A stretch of 64,000 nucleotides of DNA from Porphyromonadaceae bacterium UBA4262 (GCA_002396085.1 DGWI01000012.1:120066-184065); one strand, 5' to 3'; shown: positions 26,101 to 34,763, counted from the first letter of the stretch. Program-made: numbers and translations. Notes: generated by a model from the letters alone, not told the origin.

Positions 26101-26397
26101 AGCGCCACCTGTCGAGGGCATGATGAAGACATCAAAGTTGCCCTTGCGGTCACTGGCGAATGCCAGATAACGGCCATCGGGGCTCCACACAGGATTCATC
26201 TCGTAACTCGACTGGGTGGTCAATTGCATGGCATTGCCGCCAGTCACAGCCACCTTGTAGATGTCGCCCTTGTAGCAGAAGGCTATCTCCTGCCCATTGG
26301 GCGAGATGGCGGCATAACGCATCCACAGCGGGGTAACCGCTTGTGCTTGTGTCGCTGCCAGGGCTGCCACAGCAGCCAGTGTCAACAGTTTTCTCAT
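23143..26397 (-). CDS. Tricorn-like S41 family peptidase, exported
   Basis: 1084 residues. After a signal peptide (RKLLTLAAVAALAATQAQA) come two beta-propeller regions with WD40/TolB-like PD40 repeats (NPVWSPDGRYLAFASDRKGN, AAPDVSPDGKKLAFIEDRN, DYSWSPDSKW). A Lys/Glu/Asp-rich low-complexity insert follows at about residue 590-630. Then come a C1 helical domain, a PDZ-like domain (GLKIDEVVEKGPFA, RRGMIVEKINGTEI) and an S41 peptidase domain with GIVIDIRYNGGG and PGTMSSVSWETLQDPSL. Tricorn homologues degrade oligopeptides released by other proteases. Here the export signal places it in the periplasm. ATG 26397 is chosen; the upstream frame to 26448 crosses a promoter box. Confidence 0.88.
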   Translation of the reverse strand: MRKLLTLAAVAALAATQAQAVTPLWMRYAAISPNGQEIAFCYKGDIYKVAVTGGNAMQLTTQSSYEMNPVWSPDGRYLAFASDRKGNFDVFIMPSTGGAPTRLTTNSASELPWAFSPDGKYIYFSAAIQDPASSVSFPSGRLTEVYKVPVGGGRTTQVLGTPAEELKWDSKGKFMVYQDQKGMEDAWRKHHTSSVTREIWKYDANTGKHTNLTNHAGEDRSPVLSADGKTVYILSERNGGSMNVYQFPIDQPGAIKAVTSFKTHPVRFLSIAGNGTLCYTYDGEIYTQTQGGKPSKVKIDLFHDDSEDVLRTTMTRGASSAVASPDGKQVAFIARGEVFVTSVEYGTTKRITNTPQAEDGLSWGSDNRTLYYATERNGNWQLVEATIERKEDPNFPNATTIKEEILLPSTTVERAAPDVSPDGKKLAFIEDRNRLMVMDLKSKKVHQVTDGSTWYETNGGFDYSWSPDSKWFTLTYIANQRDPYTDVGIVSADGGKITNITGSGYFSEAPKWVMEGNAILFTSNRYGMRAHGSWGSQDDVLLAFVNQDAYDKYRMSKEDYELVKEAEKEAKKEADKKKAEADKKNKDKKKDDKADEKKEEVKDIVVELDGIEDRVVRLTPNSSSIASAMITNDGESLYYLSKFESGYDLWKLDMRKHSTKLVNKMNSGWANLQMGGDGKNIFVLGSSMNKLTVAGDKLTPINYKAEVKMDLAAEREYMYNHMQHQVNKRFFRTDLNGCKWDMMCDAYRKFLPHINNNYDYANLLSEVLGELNVSHSGGRYYASGSSEATANMGLLFDWTYTGKGLKIDEVVEKGPFARSTSKVRRGMIVEKINGTEINEENDYTQLLNGLAGKKTLVTIRDKGGKTFDEVILPITNGAMNNLLYKRWVKRNAHLVDSLSGGRLGYVHIQSMNDESYREVYSQVMGKYYKKDGIVIDIRYNGGGRLHEDIEVLFSGKKYFTQVIRGREACDMPSRRWNKPSIMVQCEACYSNAHGTPWVYQHTGIGKLVGMPVPGTMSSVSWETLQDPSLVYGMPIIGYRLPDGSYLENTQLEPDIKVAQDPATIVKGEDRQLKAAVEELLREIK

Positions 26398-26455
26398 TTC
26401 GCTCTGGTTTAGGTTAATTATTTGATGATTATTATTTACTTGAATCAAGAATTGA

Positions 26456-26463
26456 CAAAGATA
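26456..26463 (-). promoter_or_regulatory. -7 box for the tricorn-like gene
   Basis: TATCTTTG on the minus strand, 59 bases before the chosen ATG. It lies 75 bases from the ychF -7 box on the other strand. Confidence 0.5.
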
Positions 26464-26538
26464 CGGATTAATTTTGGTTTTTGCCCATCTTTAGGCACAA
26501 AATCTCAAAAAAATGTGTGCGCATTGGCAATTTTGCAG

Positions 26539-26546
26539 TACCTTTG
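26539..26546 (+). promoter_or_regulatory. -7 box for ychF
   Basis: TACCTTTG followed by GCAGG. The transcript would begin with the CTAGA array and then the heptamer array before the ychF start. Confidence 0.6.
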
Positions 26547-26551
26547 CAGGC

Positions 26552-26588
26552 TCTAGAGGCTCTAGAAGGACTAGACAATCTAGAATTA
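26552..26588. repeat. 9-bp CTAGA array B (ychF leader)
   Basis: CTAG begins at 26553, 26562, 26571 and 26580, exactly 9 bp apart. It overlaps the start of the heptamer array that follows. Confidence 0.9.
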
Positions 26589-26617
26589 ACTCTTAACTTT
26601 AAATTTTTAACTCTTAA
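26583..26617 (+). repeat. Heptamer array in the ychF leader
   Basis: Five units in strict 7-bp phase: GAATTAA, CTCTTAA, CTTTAAA, TTTTTAA, CTCTTAA. It ends 5 bases before the ATG, so it occupies the ribosome-binding position. Confidence 0.85.
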
Positions 26618-26622
26618 CAATA

Positions 26623-27723
26623 ATGGCCCTTCAATGTGGAATCGTGGGACTGCCCAATGTGGGCAAGTCGACCTTGTTTAATTGTCTGTCGAATGCCAAA
26701 GCGCAATCGGCCAACTTTCCGTTTTGCACCATCGAGCCCAATGTGGGCGTGATCACCGTGCCCGACGAGCGCCTCAACGCGTTGGCCGAGCTGGTCCACC
26801 CCGAGCGCATTGTGCCCACCACTGTCGAGATTGTCGACATTGCCGGACTGGTCAAGGGTGCCTCGCGCGGCGAGGGACTGGGCAACAAGTTCCTGGCCAA
26901 CATCCGCGAGACCGATGCCATCATCCACGTGCTGCGTTGCTTTGATGACGACAACATCACCCACGTCGACGGCTCGGTCGACCCTGTGCGCGACAAGGAG
27001 GTGATTGACACCGAGTTGCAATTGCGCGACCTGGAGACCGTCGAGGGCCGCATTCCCCGCATCCAGAAGCAGGCTCAGGCTGGCGACCGCGACGCCAAGG
27101 TGCAATATGAGGTGCTCACCCGATTCAAGGAAGCCCTGTCGCAGGGCCACAATGCCCGAAGCGTCGAGTTGCAGAACAAGGACGAGGAGCGCGTGGCACA
27201 CGATCTGTTCCTGCTCACAAGCAAGCCCGTGCTGTATGTGTGCAATGTCGATGACGCGTCGGCCGCCACAGGCAACGCCTATGTCGACGCAGTGCGCGAG
27301 GCCATCAAGGATGAGAATGCCCAGTTGCTGGTCGTGGCCGCACAGACCGAGAGCGAGATTGCCGAACTCGACACCTACGAGGAGCGCCAGATGTTCTTGC
27401 AGGAGATCGGACTGCAAGAGAGCGGTGTGAACCGCATCATCAAGGCCGCATACGCCCTACTCAACCTTGAAACCTTCCTCACCGCCGGCCCCAAGGAGGT
27501 GCGTGCCTGGACATTCCGCAAGGGCAGCAAGGCACCACAGTGCGCAGGCGTGATTCACACCGACTTTGAGCGCGGCTTTATCCGTGCCGAGGTCATCAAG
27601 TATGAAGACTACATCCACTACGGCAGCGAGGCAGCCGTCAAGGAAGCGGGCAAGATGCACATCGAGGGCAAGGACTATGTGTTCCAGGACGGCGACATCG
27701 TGGTGTTCCGCTTCAATGTCTAG
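26623..27723 (+). CDS. ychF: Redox-regulated ATPase YchF
   Basis: 366-residue Obg-family P-loop protein, full length. G1 is GIVGLPNVGKST (residues 6-17), G3 lies in IVDIAGLVKGASRGEGLG, and the relaxed G4 motif NVDD replaces the usual NKxD, which goes with the preference of this subfamily for ATP over GTP. The C-terminal TGS domain includes CAGVIHTDFERGFIRAEVI and ends GDIVVFRFNV. It is associated with ribosomes and stress responses in other bacteria. The leader is made of a CTAGA array and a heptamer array. The stop TAG is also part of a CTAG. Confidence 0.96.
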   Translation: MALQCGIVGLPNVGKSTLFNCLSNAKAQSANFPFCTIEPNVGVITVPDERLNALAELVHPERIVPTTVEIVDIAGLVKGASRGEGLGNKFLANIRETDAIIHVLRCFDDDNITHVDGSVDPVRDKEVIDTELQLRDLETVEGRIPRIQKQAQAGDRDAKVQYEVLTRFKEALSQGHNARSVELQNKDEERVAHDLFLLTSKPVLYVCNVDDASAATGNAYVDAVREAIKDENAQLLVVAAQTESEIAELDTYEERQMFLQEIGLQESGVNRIIKAAYALLNLETFLTAGPKEVRAWTFRKGSKAPQCAGVIHTDFERGFIRAEVIKYEDYIHYGSEAAVKEAGKMHIEGKDYVFQDGDIVVFRFNV

Positions 27724-27825
27724 CCGATGTAACAAAAATTGCTCATAACCCCACAGTACATTACAATTTGCCGAGCCAAACACTAGAAAAAGGTGTCAAC
27801 TCGGAAGCAGAAGTGTCATTCTGTT

Positions 27826-27874
27826 AAAAATCGGAATGTTAAAATCCCATAGATTTAACATTTCGATTTTTTTC
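27826..27874 (+). terminator. Intrinsic terminator of ychF
   Basis: AAATCGGAATGTTAAA pairs with TTTAACATTTCGATTT with one mismatch, followed by TTTTT. It lies in the 463-base gap before the SusC gene; apart from the promoter, nothing else is recognisable there. Confidence 0.8.
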
Positions 27875-28021
27875 ATTCACCCTATATTCATCATCTTGAT
27901 AGGCATTGAAAATCAATGTCCTGAGTTGCATTTTAAAACAACATTCGCGAAAAAACACACCCACATTTCACATTTCGATAAAAATTAGATTATTGCATAA
28001 AAGGTTAAAGTTGTCACAAAA

Positions 28022-28053
28022 TTTGCACAAAATAGGCAAAACTAATAACTTTG
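28022..28053 (+). promoter_or_regulatory. Promoter of the SusC/SusD operon
   Basis: TTTG (28022-28025), 20 bases, TAACTTTG (28046-28053). It gives a leader of about 125 nt. Confidence 0.75.
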
Positions 28054-28186
28054 CATCTGCAAAATAACAAAAACAACAGGAAACAGTAGCGGCCTCCATG
28101 GCACATAACCACACGACATCAATGGCCGCCCACAGCATGAATTAATTATTTACACATTATATTAATAATTAAAAATGCGAGAGTTT

Positions 28187-31100
28187 ATGATTAAGAAATT
28201 AACTTTGTTTCTGGCGTGCTTATTCCTCTCGATAGGAATAGCCAACGCTCAGATGACGGTCACCGGTACCGTGACTGACGAGGCGGACGGGTATCCCATC
28301 ACGGGTGCCACCGTGCAAGTCGTCGGCAGTCAGGTAGGCACCGCGACCGACATCGACGGAAAGTTCACCCTGAACGTTCCGAGTGGCAAAAACATGATTC
28401 GTGTCTCGTACATCGGTATGATCACCCAAGAGGTGGCCGTATCGCCGAACATGAACATTGTGCTCAAGAGCAGTGAGACAACCCTCGACGAGGTCGTTGT
28501 CACCGCAATGGGTATCAAGCGTGAAGCCAAGGCCCTGGGTGTGAGTGCCACGCCCATCAAGGGTGATGTGATTGCGCAAGCCCGCACCAACGACATCATG
28601 TCGAGCCTTGCCGGTAAGGTGGCTGGTGTGCAGATTGGCGAGACTTCTTCGGACCCCGGTTCGTCCAAGTCGGTCATCATCCGTGGTGTGAGTTCACTCT
28701 CGGGCAGCAACCAGCCGCTCTATGTGGTGGACGGTGTGCCTCTGAACAACTCGGCCAGCTACAGTAGCGATGGTCTGAACAGCGGCTACGACTTCGGTAA
28801 CGGTGCTAGTGCCGTCAACCCCAACGATGTCGAGTCGATGACCATCCTCAAGGGTGCTGCAGCAACCGCACTGTATGGTAGCCGTGCCGGTGCAGGTGTC
28901 ATCCTGATCACCACCAAGAAGGGTACCAAGCAGAAGAAGGGTGTCGGCATCGAGTATAACGGCGGCCTCCAGTGGGAGACCCTGCTGCGCTTGCCTCAGA
29001 TGCAGAACGACTTCGGTATGGGTTGGTATGGCGACCACACCGAGATTGAGAACGGCTCGTGGGGTCCCCGCTTCGACGGTTCGGAGCAACTGTGGGGCTG
29101 GACCTACAACTACAGCCAGGGCTTGAAGTCTTACTTGCCCATCAAGAGCAACATGCAGGACTTCTTCAGCACCGGTTTCCGTTACAGCAACAGCATCTCG
29201 TTCAATGGTGCAACTGACAAGAGCACCTACTTCGTGTCGCTGTCGCAAATCAATGATGACGGTATCATCCCGCGCAGTTCCGACACCTACACCAAGTACA
29301 CCGTGTCGGGTCGTGGCAGCCACCGCGAGGGTCCTGTCACGTTCAGCACCTCGTTGAACTACGCCTTCCAGCGCAACCACTTCGTGACCACTGGTCAGAA
29401 GACGGGCTCGATGTACAACAGCATCATGCAGACGCCGCGTGACATCGCCATCGTCGAGATGAAAGACCTGGACAATCCGTTCAGTTCACCGGGCTACTAC
29501 TACACCCCCTACGGTGTGACAAACCCATATTACATCATCGAGAACTACCAGAACGAGTATGAGCAGGAGCGCTTCTATGGCAACCTGCAACTCGACTATG
29601 ACTTCTTGAAATATTTCAAGGCTACCTACCGCTTCGGTCTGGACACCAACACGGGCCACCACAACTTTGGTTCGCCCAACATGTCGAGCCTGTTCAAGGA
29701 CACGCCCAACTATGAGGACGCCCTGAAGGAGCTCACCGGTGAGGTCTCGCAGAGCATGACTCGCCGTCGCGAGATTGACCAGAACTTCATGATCACCTAC
29801 GACCAGCAGGTGCTTGAAGACCTCCACATCAACGCACAGTTAGGTTTCAACGGCAACGAGCGCACTTACAAGTATCTGGGCTCGACCGTGACCAACCTCA
29901 CCATCCCCATGTGGTATAACCTGGCCAACAGTGCCGAGATTCCCTCCACGTCCGAGTCGCAGTGGAAGCGCCGTTACATGGCAGTCTTCGGCAGTGCCGA
30001 GTTTGCCTACAAGAACATGCTCTATCTGACGCTGCAAGGCCGCAACGACTGGTCGTCGACCCTGCCCAAGAGCAACCGTTCGTACTTCTATCCCGGCGTG
30101 AGCTTGAGCTTCCTGTTCAGTGAGCTGCTCAGCCCTGAGACCCGCAACGACATCCTGAACTTCGGCAAGTTCCGCTTGGCCTGGGGCCGCACCGGTAACG
30201 ATGCCGGCGTCTACATGACCAACTCGGTGTTTGCCCAGGCAGCTGCTGCAACCAGTGGTTTCGGCAACGGCAGTGCATTCCCCTTCACCAAGGTCGGTGT
30301 CAACGCCTACTCGCTGGGCAACGTGCTGGGTAGCCAAGACCTGAGTCCTGAGATGACCACTGAGTTTGAGGTGGGTCTGAACATGGCCTTCCTGCAGAAC
30401 CGCTTGAGCTTCGATGCAGCCTTCTACAACCGCAACACCGACAAGCAAATCTTCTCGTTGAACATGGATCCTGCTACAGGTTACACTGCACAGAACATGA
30501 ACCTGGGTAAGATTCGCAACCGCGGTGTCGAGTTGCTGGTCAACGCAACTCCCGTCAAGGTGGGCGACTTCCAGTGGGACATCAACTGGAACTACACCAA
30601 GAACTGGAGCAAGGTCATCAAGTTGCCCGAGGAGTTGGGCGGCATCGCCACCATCTACGGTCTGAGCGGCGGTACAAGTCTGTATGCCATCGAGGGTGAG
30701 CCTCTGGGTGTATTCAAGGCCTACGTTCCCCAGACGACTGAGGACGGCAAGATTATCTGCGACAGCGAGGGACAACCCGTTGTCAACGCCGAGCAGCAGA
30801 TTGTGGGCAGCATGAACTACAAGTATCAGATGGGCTTCGGCACCACGCTGACCTATAAGGGTGTAAGTCTGACTGCCAACCTTGATGTACGCCGCGGCGG
30901 TATGCTCTACTCGCGCACCAAGGACATCACCTACTTCACTGGTAATGCTATCCAGACAGCCTACAACAGCCGCAACCCGTTCATCGTGCCCAACTCGGTG
31001 CAGCAAGCTGGTACCGACGAACAGGGCAACCCCATCTATGTCGAGAATGAGACTCCGCTCGACGAGACCGGTATCTTCACCTACTGGGATGCTGGTGGTG

Positions 31101-31381
31101 CCGACCTCGACCGCGCGTTCCTGGTCGACAAGAGCTATGTCAAGCTGCGCTCGGTGGTGCTGAGCTGGAGCTTGCCCAGCAAGTGGCTGGCCAAGACCTT
31201 CCTCACCGGCGTGACCGTGTCGGCCTTCGGCAACAACCTCTTCTTGTGGACCCCGAAGAGCAACACCTTCATTGATCCTGAGACCTCAACCTTCGGTAAT
31301 GACCTGGAGGGTAACTATGGTGAGTTCTCGGCCAACCCGAGTTCGCGCAAGTTTGGTTTCAATGTGCAGGTTAAATTCTAA
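28187..31381 (+). CDS. SusC/RagA family TonB-linked outer membrane protein
   Basis: About 1064 residues. A signal peptide (KKLTLFLACLFLSIGIANAQ) is followed by a carboxypeptidase-regulatory-like domain (VTGTVTDEADGYPITGATV), a TonB-box-like segment (TLDEVVVTAMG), a plug with IIRGVSSLSGSNQPLYVVDG and AALYGSRAGAGVILITTKKG, and a large beta-barrel ending FGFNVQVKF. It takes up an oligosaccharide or peptide with its SusD partner, driven by TonB. No glycanase gene is in the operon, so the substrate cannot be read from context. ATG 28187 (MIKKL) is preferred over 28175, as it gives a normal signal peptide. Confidence 0.95.
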   Translation: MIKKLTLFLACLFLSIGIANAQMTVTGTVTDEADGYPITGATVQVVGSQVGTATDIDGKFTLNVPSGKNMIRVSYIGMITQEVAVSPNMNIVLKSSETTLDEVVVTAMGIKREAKALGVSATPIKGDVIAQARTNDIMSSLAGKVAGVQIGETSSDPGSSKSVIIRGVSSLSGSNQPLYVVDGVPLNNSASYSSDGLNSGYDFGNGASAVNPNDVESMTILKGAAATALYGSRAGAGVILITTKKGTKQKKGVGIEYNGGLQWETLLRLPQMQNDFGMGWYGDHTEIENGSWGPRFDGSEQLWGWTYNYSQGLKSYLPIKSNMQDFFSTGFRYSNSISFNGATDKSTYFVSLSQINDDGIIPRSSDTYTKYTVSGRGSHREGPVTFSTSLNYAFQRNHFVTTGQKTGSMYNSIMQTPRDIAIVEMKDLDNPFSSPGYYYTPYGVTNPYYIIENYQNEYEQERFYGNLQLDYDFLKYFKATYRFGLDTNTGHHNFGSPNMSSLFKDTPNYEDALKELTGEVSQSMTRRREIDQNFMITYDQQVLEDLHINAQLGFNGNERTYKYLGSTVTNLTIPMWYNLANSAEIPSTSESQWKRRYMAVFGSAEFAYKNMLYLTLQGRNDWSSTLPKSNRSYFYPGVSLSFLFSELLSPETRNDILNFGKFRLAWGRTGNDAGVYMTNSVFAQAAAATSGFGNGSAFPFTKVGVNAYSLGNVLGSQDLSPEMTTEFEVGLNMAFLQNRLSFDAAFYNRNTDKQIFSLNMDPATGYTAQNMNLGKIRNRGVELLVNATPVKVGDFQWDINWNYTKNWSKVIKLPEELGGIATIYGLSGGTSLYAIEGEPLGVFKAYVPQTTEDGKIICDSEGQPVVNAEQQIVGSMNYKYQMGFGTTLTYKGVSLTANLDVRRGGMLYSRTKDITYFTGNAIQTAYNSRNPFIVPNSVQQAGTDEQGNPIYVENETPLDETGIFTYWDAGGADLDRAFLVDKSYVKLRSVVLSWSLPSKWLAKTFLTGVTVSAFGNNLFLWTPKSNTFIDPETSTFGNDLEGNYGEFSANPSSRKFGFNVQVKF

Positions 31382-31399
31382 TCTAAAAGCGAAACAGAC

Positions 31400-32881
31400 A
31401 TGAAAAAGATATCATTATTCCTGACCGTTGCGGCAGCGTTGTGCCTGTCATCATGTAATCTTGACATCAACGACGACCCCAACTATCCGTCAAGTAGCGA
31501 CGTGACACCCGACTTGGTGTTCCCCGCTGCCGAGAATGCTATTGCCACGGCCGTGGGCGACCAGATGTTCAACTACGCTGGTTTCTTTGCTCAGTACTTT
31601 GAGCAGCGTCCCGAGGCCAACCAATATAACAACGAGGCCGAACTGAACATCGATGAGTCGACCAACCTGTTCGACCGTTGCTATCGTACACTCTATGCCG
31701 GTGGCTTGGCCGACATCAAGAACATTATGGACCGCATTGACAACAAGAGCGACTTGTTCGCTTGCACTGTCTTGCGTGCGTATGCTTTCCAGATTCTGGT
31801 CGACAACCTGGATCAGGTTCCCTATACCGAGGCTTTGCAAGGTAGTGCCAACACCACCCCCGCTTGGGACAAAGGTGAGGATGTCTACAAGGGCGTGCTT
31901 GCCGAGATGGACGAGGCCGAGGCAGCCCTGGAGGGTGAGCTCATGACGCTGACCGACCCGATGCTCGGCAAGAGCGTGAGCCAGTGGCGCGGCTTTGCCA
32001 ACGCCCTGCGCCTGCGCATGTATCTGCGCCTGATCGATGCCGGCATCAACGCCAGCGAGTATCAGAGCAAGGCTGTCGCACTGGTCAACGCCGGCAACTT
32101 CTTCACCGGCGATGTCAAGTGGGACGTCTACAGCCCGTCGGAGGGTCAGTACAACCCCTGGTATGACGTGGCACGTGCACTGGCCACCAAGAACCACGTG
32201 GCCGCCTACCCCATCGTGAGCTACTACCTGGCCACCGATGACCCGCGCATCAGCTATGCCATCATGAAGAATGATGCTGGCGAGTATGTGGGCCAGATTC
32301 CCGGTGCCAAGACCATCTACAAGAGCTGGGGCGTGGACTGGAAGAACAAGGACGTGAGTGCTATCGACTATACCAACGCCATGGCTGCTCCCATCTATCT
32401 GTTCACCCAGAGCGAGCTGCAGTTCCTCATCGCCGAGACGCAACTGCGCTGGGGCGACAAGACAGCAGCAAAGACTGCCTATGAGGCCGGTGTGCAGGCC
32501 GACTTCGATTCGCGCGGTGTCGCCATGGGCGCATTCCTCAACGGCTCGATGGTCAAGTGGGAGGCTCAGGCTTCGGACGCTGCACGGTTGAACATGATCT
32601 ACATGCAGAAGTGGGTAGCCCTGTTCTATCGCGACCACATGGAGGCATGGAGCGAGGTTCGCCGCACCGATGTGCCCGTCACCACCACGATGACCGCCAA
32701 GGAAGTCTTTGAAACCCCCGATGCCTACATAGCAGGCAGCATGATTGTGCCGGCACGCAACTACATCGTCGCCGGTGGCCTGTGCAAGCGTGTTCCTTAT
32801 CCTAGCAATGCACGTCAGCTCAACAAGAACACCCCCGCCGAGAAGCTGCTCAGCGACCGCGTGTTCTGGGATGCCAAGTGA
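31400..32881 (+). CDS. SusD/RagB family nutrient-binding outer membrane lipoprotein
   Basis: 493 residues with a lipoprotein signal (VAAALCLSSC, lipidated Cys about 19). The helical TPR-like body has the SusD-like pattern (VLRAYAFQILVDNLDQVPYTEALQG, and WRGFANALRLRMYLRLID), nearest to the SusD_like_2 type, and a late EAWSEVRRTDVP, typical of the family. It caps the SusC barrel on the cell surface and binds substrate. It starts 18 bases after susC. Confidence 0.93.
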   Translation: MKKISLFLTVAAALCLSSCNLDINDDPNYPSSSDVTPDLVFPAAENAIATAVGDQMFNYAGFFAQYFEQRPEANQYNNEAELNIDESTNLFDRCYRTLYAGGLADIKNIMDRIDNKSDLFACTVLRAYAFQILVDNLDQVPYTEALQGSANTTPAWDKGEDVYKGVLAEMDEAEAALEGELMTLTDPMLGKSVSQWRGFANALRLRMYLRLIDAGINASEYQSKAVALVNAGNFFTGDVKWDVYSPSEGQYNPWYDVARALATKNHVAAYPIVSYYLATDDPRISYAIMKNDAGEYVGQIPGAKTIYKSWGVDWKNKDVSAIDYTNAMAAPIYLFTQSELQFLIAETQLRWGDKTAAKTAYEAGVQADFDSRGVAMGAFLNGSMVKWEAQASDAARLNMIYMQKWVALFYRDHMEAWSEVRRTDVPVTTTMTAKEVFETPDAYIAGSMIVPARNYIVAGGLCKRVPYPSNARQLNKNTPAEKLLSDRVFWDAK

Positions 32882-32928
32882 TTGTGAGGCAAGAGAAATT
32901 TAACAACTAACTCAAAAATTGATCAATT

Positions 32929-33708
32929 ATGAAGAAAATATATTTGTTGGGTCTCTTGATGCTTGGCATGCTCTCATTGGCATCGTGCAACGATGACAAG
33001 GATGAGCTGTCCGACTCGAGACTGACTTATTTTGCCGAGCTCACGATGGAGGGCGATGAATTCATGATTGTCCCCGTCGGCACTGAATTTGTCGATCCGG
33101 GCTGCAAGGCACAAATCTATGATAAGGCCTCCGGCGAAATCAAGGACATCACTAGCCAGGTGACTGTCACGGGTGCCGATGAGGTAGACCCGAACACGAT
33201 GGGCTTCTACTATGTGACCTATTCTGCTCCGGGCAGCGACGGCTATATGTCGTCAGTCACCCGCACGGTCTGCGTGTGCGACCCCACTGTCACACTCGAC
33301 ATGGCGGGCACCTACGAAACCGACATGAACGCTTCGCTCTATGGCGCCGCCAAGAACCCGTTCGCAGCCTACGCGGCCAACTACGGCTACACCAGCCAGT
33401 GTGTTGGCATCACGTTCAAGCGGCTGGCTCCGGGCTTCTTCCAGGTCAACGACCTGTTGGGAGGATGGTATGAACAACTGCGTGGCTTTGGTGCCAATTA
33501 TGGTGCTGGCATCGGTATGATGTCTGGTTATGTCAGCCTTGACAATGATGGCAACATAACGCTGATTAGCAGTTATATCAGAGCTTGGGGAGATTCCCTG
33601 GATTATCTCGAGAATGGTGTTTATGATCCTGAGACCAGTACTATTTCTTATAGCATTAGCTATGGTGGAACTGTCTTCATGGACATTGTGCTGCACAAGG
33701 TTCAGTAA
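32929..33708 (+). CDS. Surface lipoprotein with DUF5012-like Ig domain
   Basis: 259 residues. Lipoprotein signal ends LSLASC. An Ig-like domain of the DUF5011/5012 type follows, including VPVGTEFVDPGCKAQIYDKASGE and TMGFYYVTYSA. The C-terminal part (FQVNDLLGGWYEQLRGFGANYG) is a separate beta domain. Such lipoproteins often follow SusCD and may bind ligand on the surface (SusE/F-like role), but this is inference. It is third in the operon. Confidence 0.8.
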   Translation: MKKIYLLGLLMLGMLSLASCNDDKDELSDSRLTYFAELTMEGDEFMIVPVGTEFVDPGCKAQIYDKASGEIKDITSQVTVTGADEVDPNTMGFYYVTYSAPGSDGYMSSVTRTVCVCDPTVTLDMAGTYETDMNASLYGAAKNPFAAYAANYGYTSQCVGITFKRLAPGFFQVNDLLGGWYEQLRGFGANYGAGIGMMSGYVSLDNDGNITLISSYIRAWGDSLDYLENGVYDPETSTISYSISYGGTVFMDIVLHKVQ

Positions 33709-33737
33709 TGTTGAAACATTAAAAAATGACTATGATT

Positions 33738-34271
33738 ATGAAAAAATATATTTCATTCTTTGTGACGGCACTCGTGCTGAGTCTGGGCCTTGCATCGTGC
33801 AGCACCGAGACCGACGAGCCTGCCGGCGGAACCGCAGTCGAGGACATGTGCGGACACTGGGTGGTGACCTGTGATGTGATTTATGGCGGCGAGAACTTGG
33901 GCGACTACTATGGTCTGGGCCAGTGGGACATGATCACCTACAACACGGCCAATAACGACCAGGACGTGATGTGGATCAGCGACCAAGGCAACTTCTGGGG
34001 CTATACCGGCAAGATGCAGATTGACTACAATGCCAAGACGTTCTCGTGCAAGGATGTGTACATCTACACCTTCGATGTCAAGGACGATGCTGGCAATGTC
34101 ATTGGCCAGGAAGACGCCTTCATGACCATCACCAATGGCAAGATCATCAAGGATGGCGGCTTGAATGTCAACGGCAAGCCCACCGACTCGATCGAGTATG
34201 ACATCCAGTTCAGCGACGACGATCCCGACATCGTCTATCACATCAAGGGTGTCCGCTACGCTGGATTCTGA
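33738..34271 (+). CDS. Lipoprotein, lipid-binding/lipocalin-like family (SusCD operon)
   Basis: 177 residues, with lipoprotein signal ending LGLASC. The body matches the pattern of the Bacteroidales lipid-binding putative hydrolase family (PF12888-like): CGHWVVTCDVIYGG near the start, then WDMITYNTANNDQDVMWISD and a run of beta strands. It is probably an eight-strand barrel that binds a small hydrophobic or glycan ligand; the function is unproven. ATG 33738 gives the proper signal peptide; ATG 33726 would add four residues. Last gene of the operon, before a strong terminator. Confidence 0.78.
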   Translation: MKKYISFFVTALVLSLGLASCSTETDEPAGGTAVEDMCGHWVVTCDVIYGGENLGDYYGLGQWDMITYNTANNDQDVMWISDQGNFWGYTGKMQIDYNAKTFSCKDVYIYTFDVKDDAGNVIGQEDAFMTITNGKIIKDGGLNVNGKPTDSIEYDIQFSDDDPDIVYHIKGVRYAGF

Positions 34272-34311
34272 TGAATACAACTCATTCTTAGATTCATAAG
34301 CACTACAATCC

Positions 34312-34353
34312 AATGTGGGGTGCGCCCATCAGGTGGCGCACCCCACATTTGCT
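34312..34353 (+). terminator. Strong intrinsic terminator of the SusCD operon
   Basis: Perfect 15-bp stem: 34312-34326 pairs with 34335-34349 (AATGTGGGGTGCGCC and its complement), loop of 8, then TG and CTTTC. Confidence 0.85.
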
Positions 34354-34358
34354 TTCAC

Positions 34359-34643
34359 GACCATTGTTAACGTGAGTTCGATGAAATTTAAATCTGGAAA
34401 TCAATGAGTTAGCAAATATAGATGTGTCAAAATTGCAAAATGTGGCACCTTGTAGGGACGCGGCGTGCCGCGTGATTGGCCACTGTCATCCACTAACTTT
34501 GCCGATTACTTGTAAATCAGAATGATACATTGTGTGGTGATCACGCGGCACGCCGCGTCCCTACAAGGTGAAACATTTTGACACACCCTCAACCACTGGC
34601 TCACAGCACTTTACCTTGGTCGCACTCACGTTAATAATGGTTG
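34359..34643. repeat. Large nested inverted repeat with GTAGGGACG elements
   Basis: Outer arms ACCATTGTTAACGTGAGT (from about 34360) and ACTCACGTTAATAATGGT (34624-34641) are reverse complements with one mismatch. Inner arms are TGTGTCAAAAT...CACCTTGTAGGGACG (from about 34424, with GCGGCACGCC-type sequence to 34475) and the matching block 34540-34583. The central loop holds TAACTTTG (34494-34501), a promoter-like box. No ORF fits. It looks like a foldback or MITE-like element. Confidence 0.75.
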
Positions 34644-34722
34644 TTGTCAGTATGAAAAAGAAATGGTCTTCATTGTCCTTGTTGTCTTCTAAATCAAAGA
34701 ATCTACGGTTAGGGGCAGGGAC

Positions 34723-34750
34723 AACCCTAACCCCTAACCTTTAACCCTTA
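34723..34750. repeat. Heptamer array ACCCTAA/CCCTTAA
   Basis: ACCCTAA, CCCCTAA, CCTTTAA, CCCTTAA in strict 7-bp phase, preceded by GGTTAGGG, which pairs with CCCTAACC. A very similar array is at 41350. It ends 13 bases before the stop of the minus-strand lipoprotein gene. Confidence 0.75.
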
Positions 34751-34763
34751 AACCCAATAAGGA

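Noticed and set aside
34494..34501. TAACTTTG in the inverted repeat as a gene promoter
   Set aside because: No ORF follows it within the element or before the convergent lipoprotein gene; kept only as part of the repeat description.
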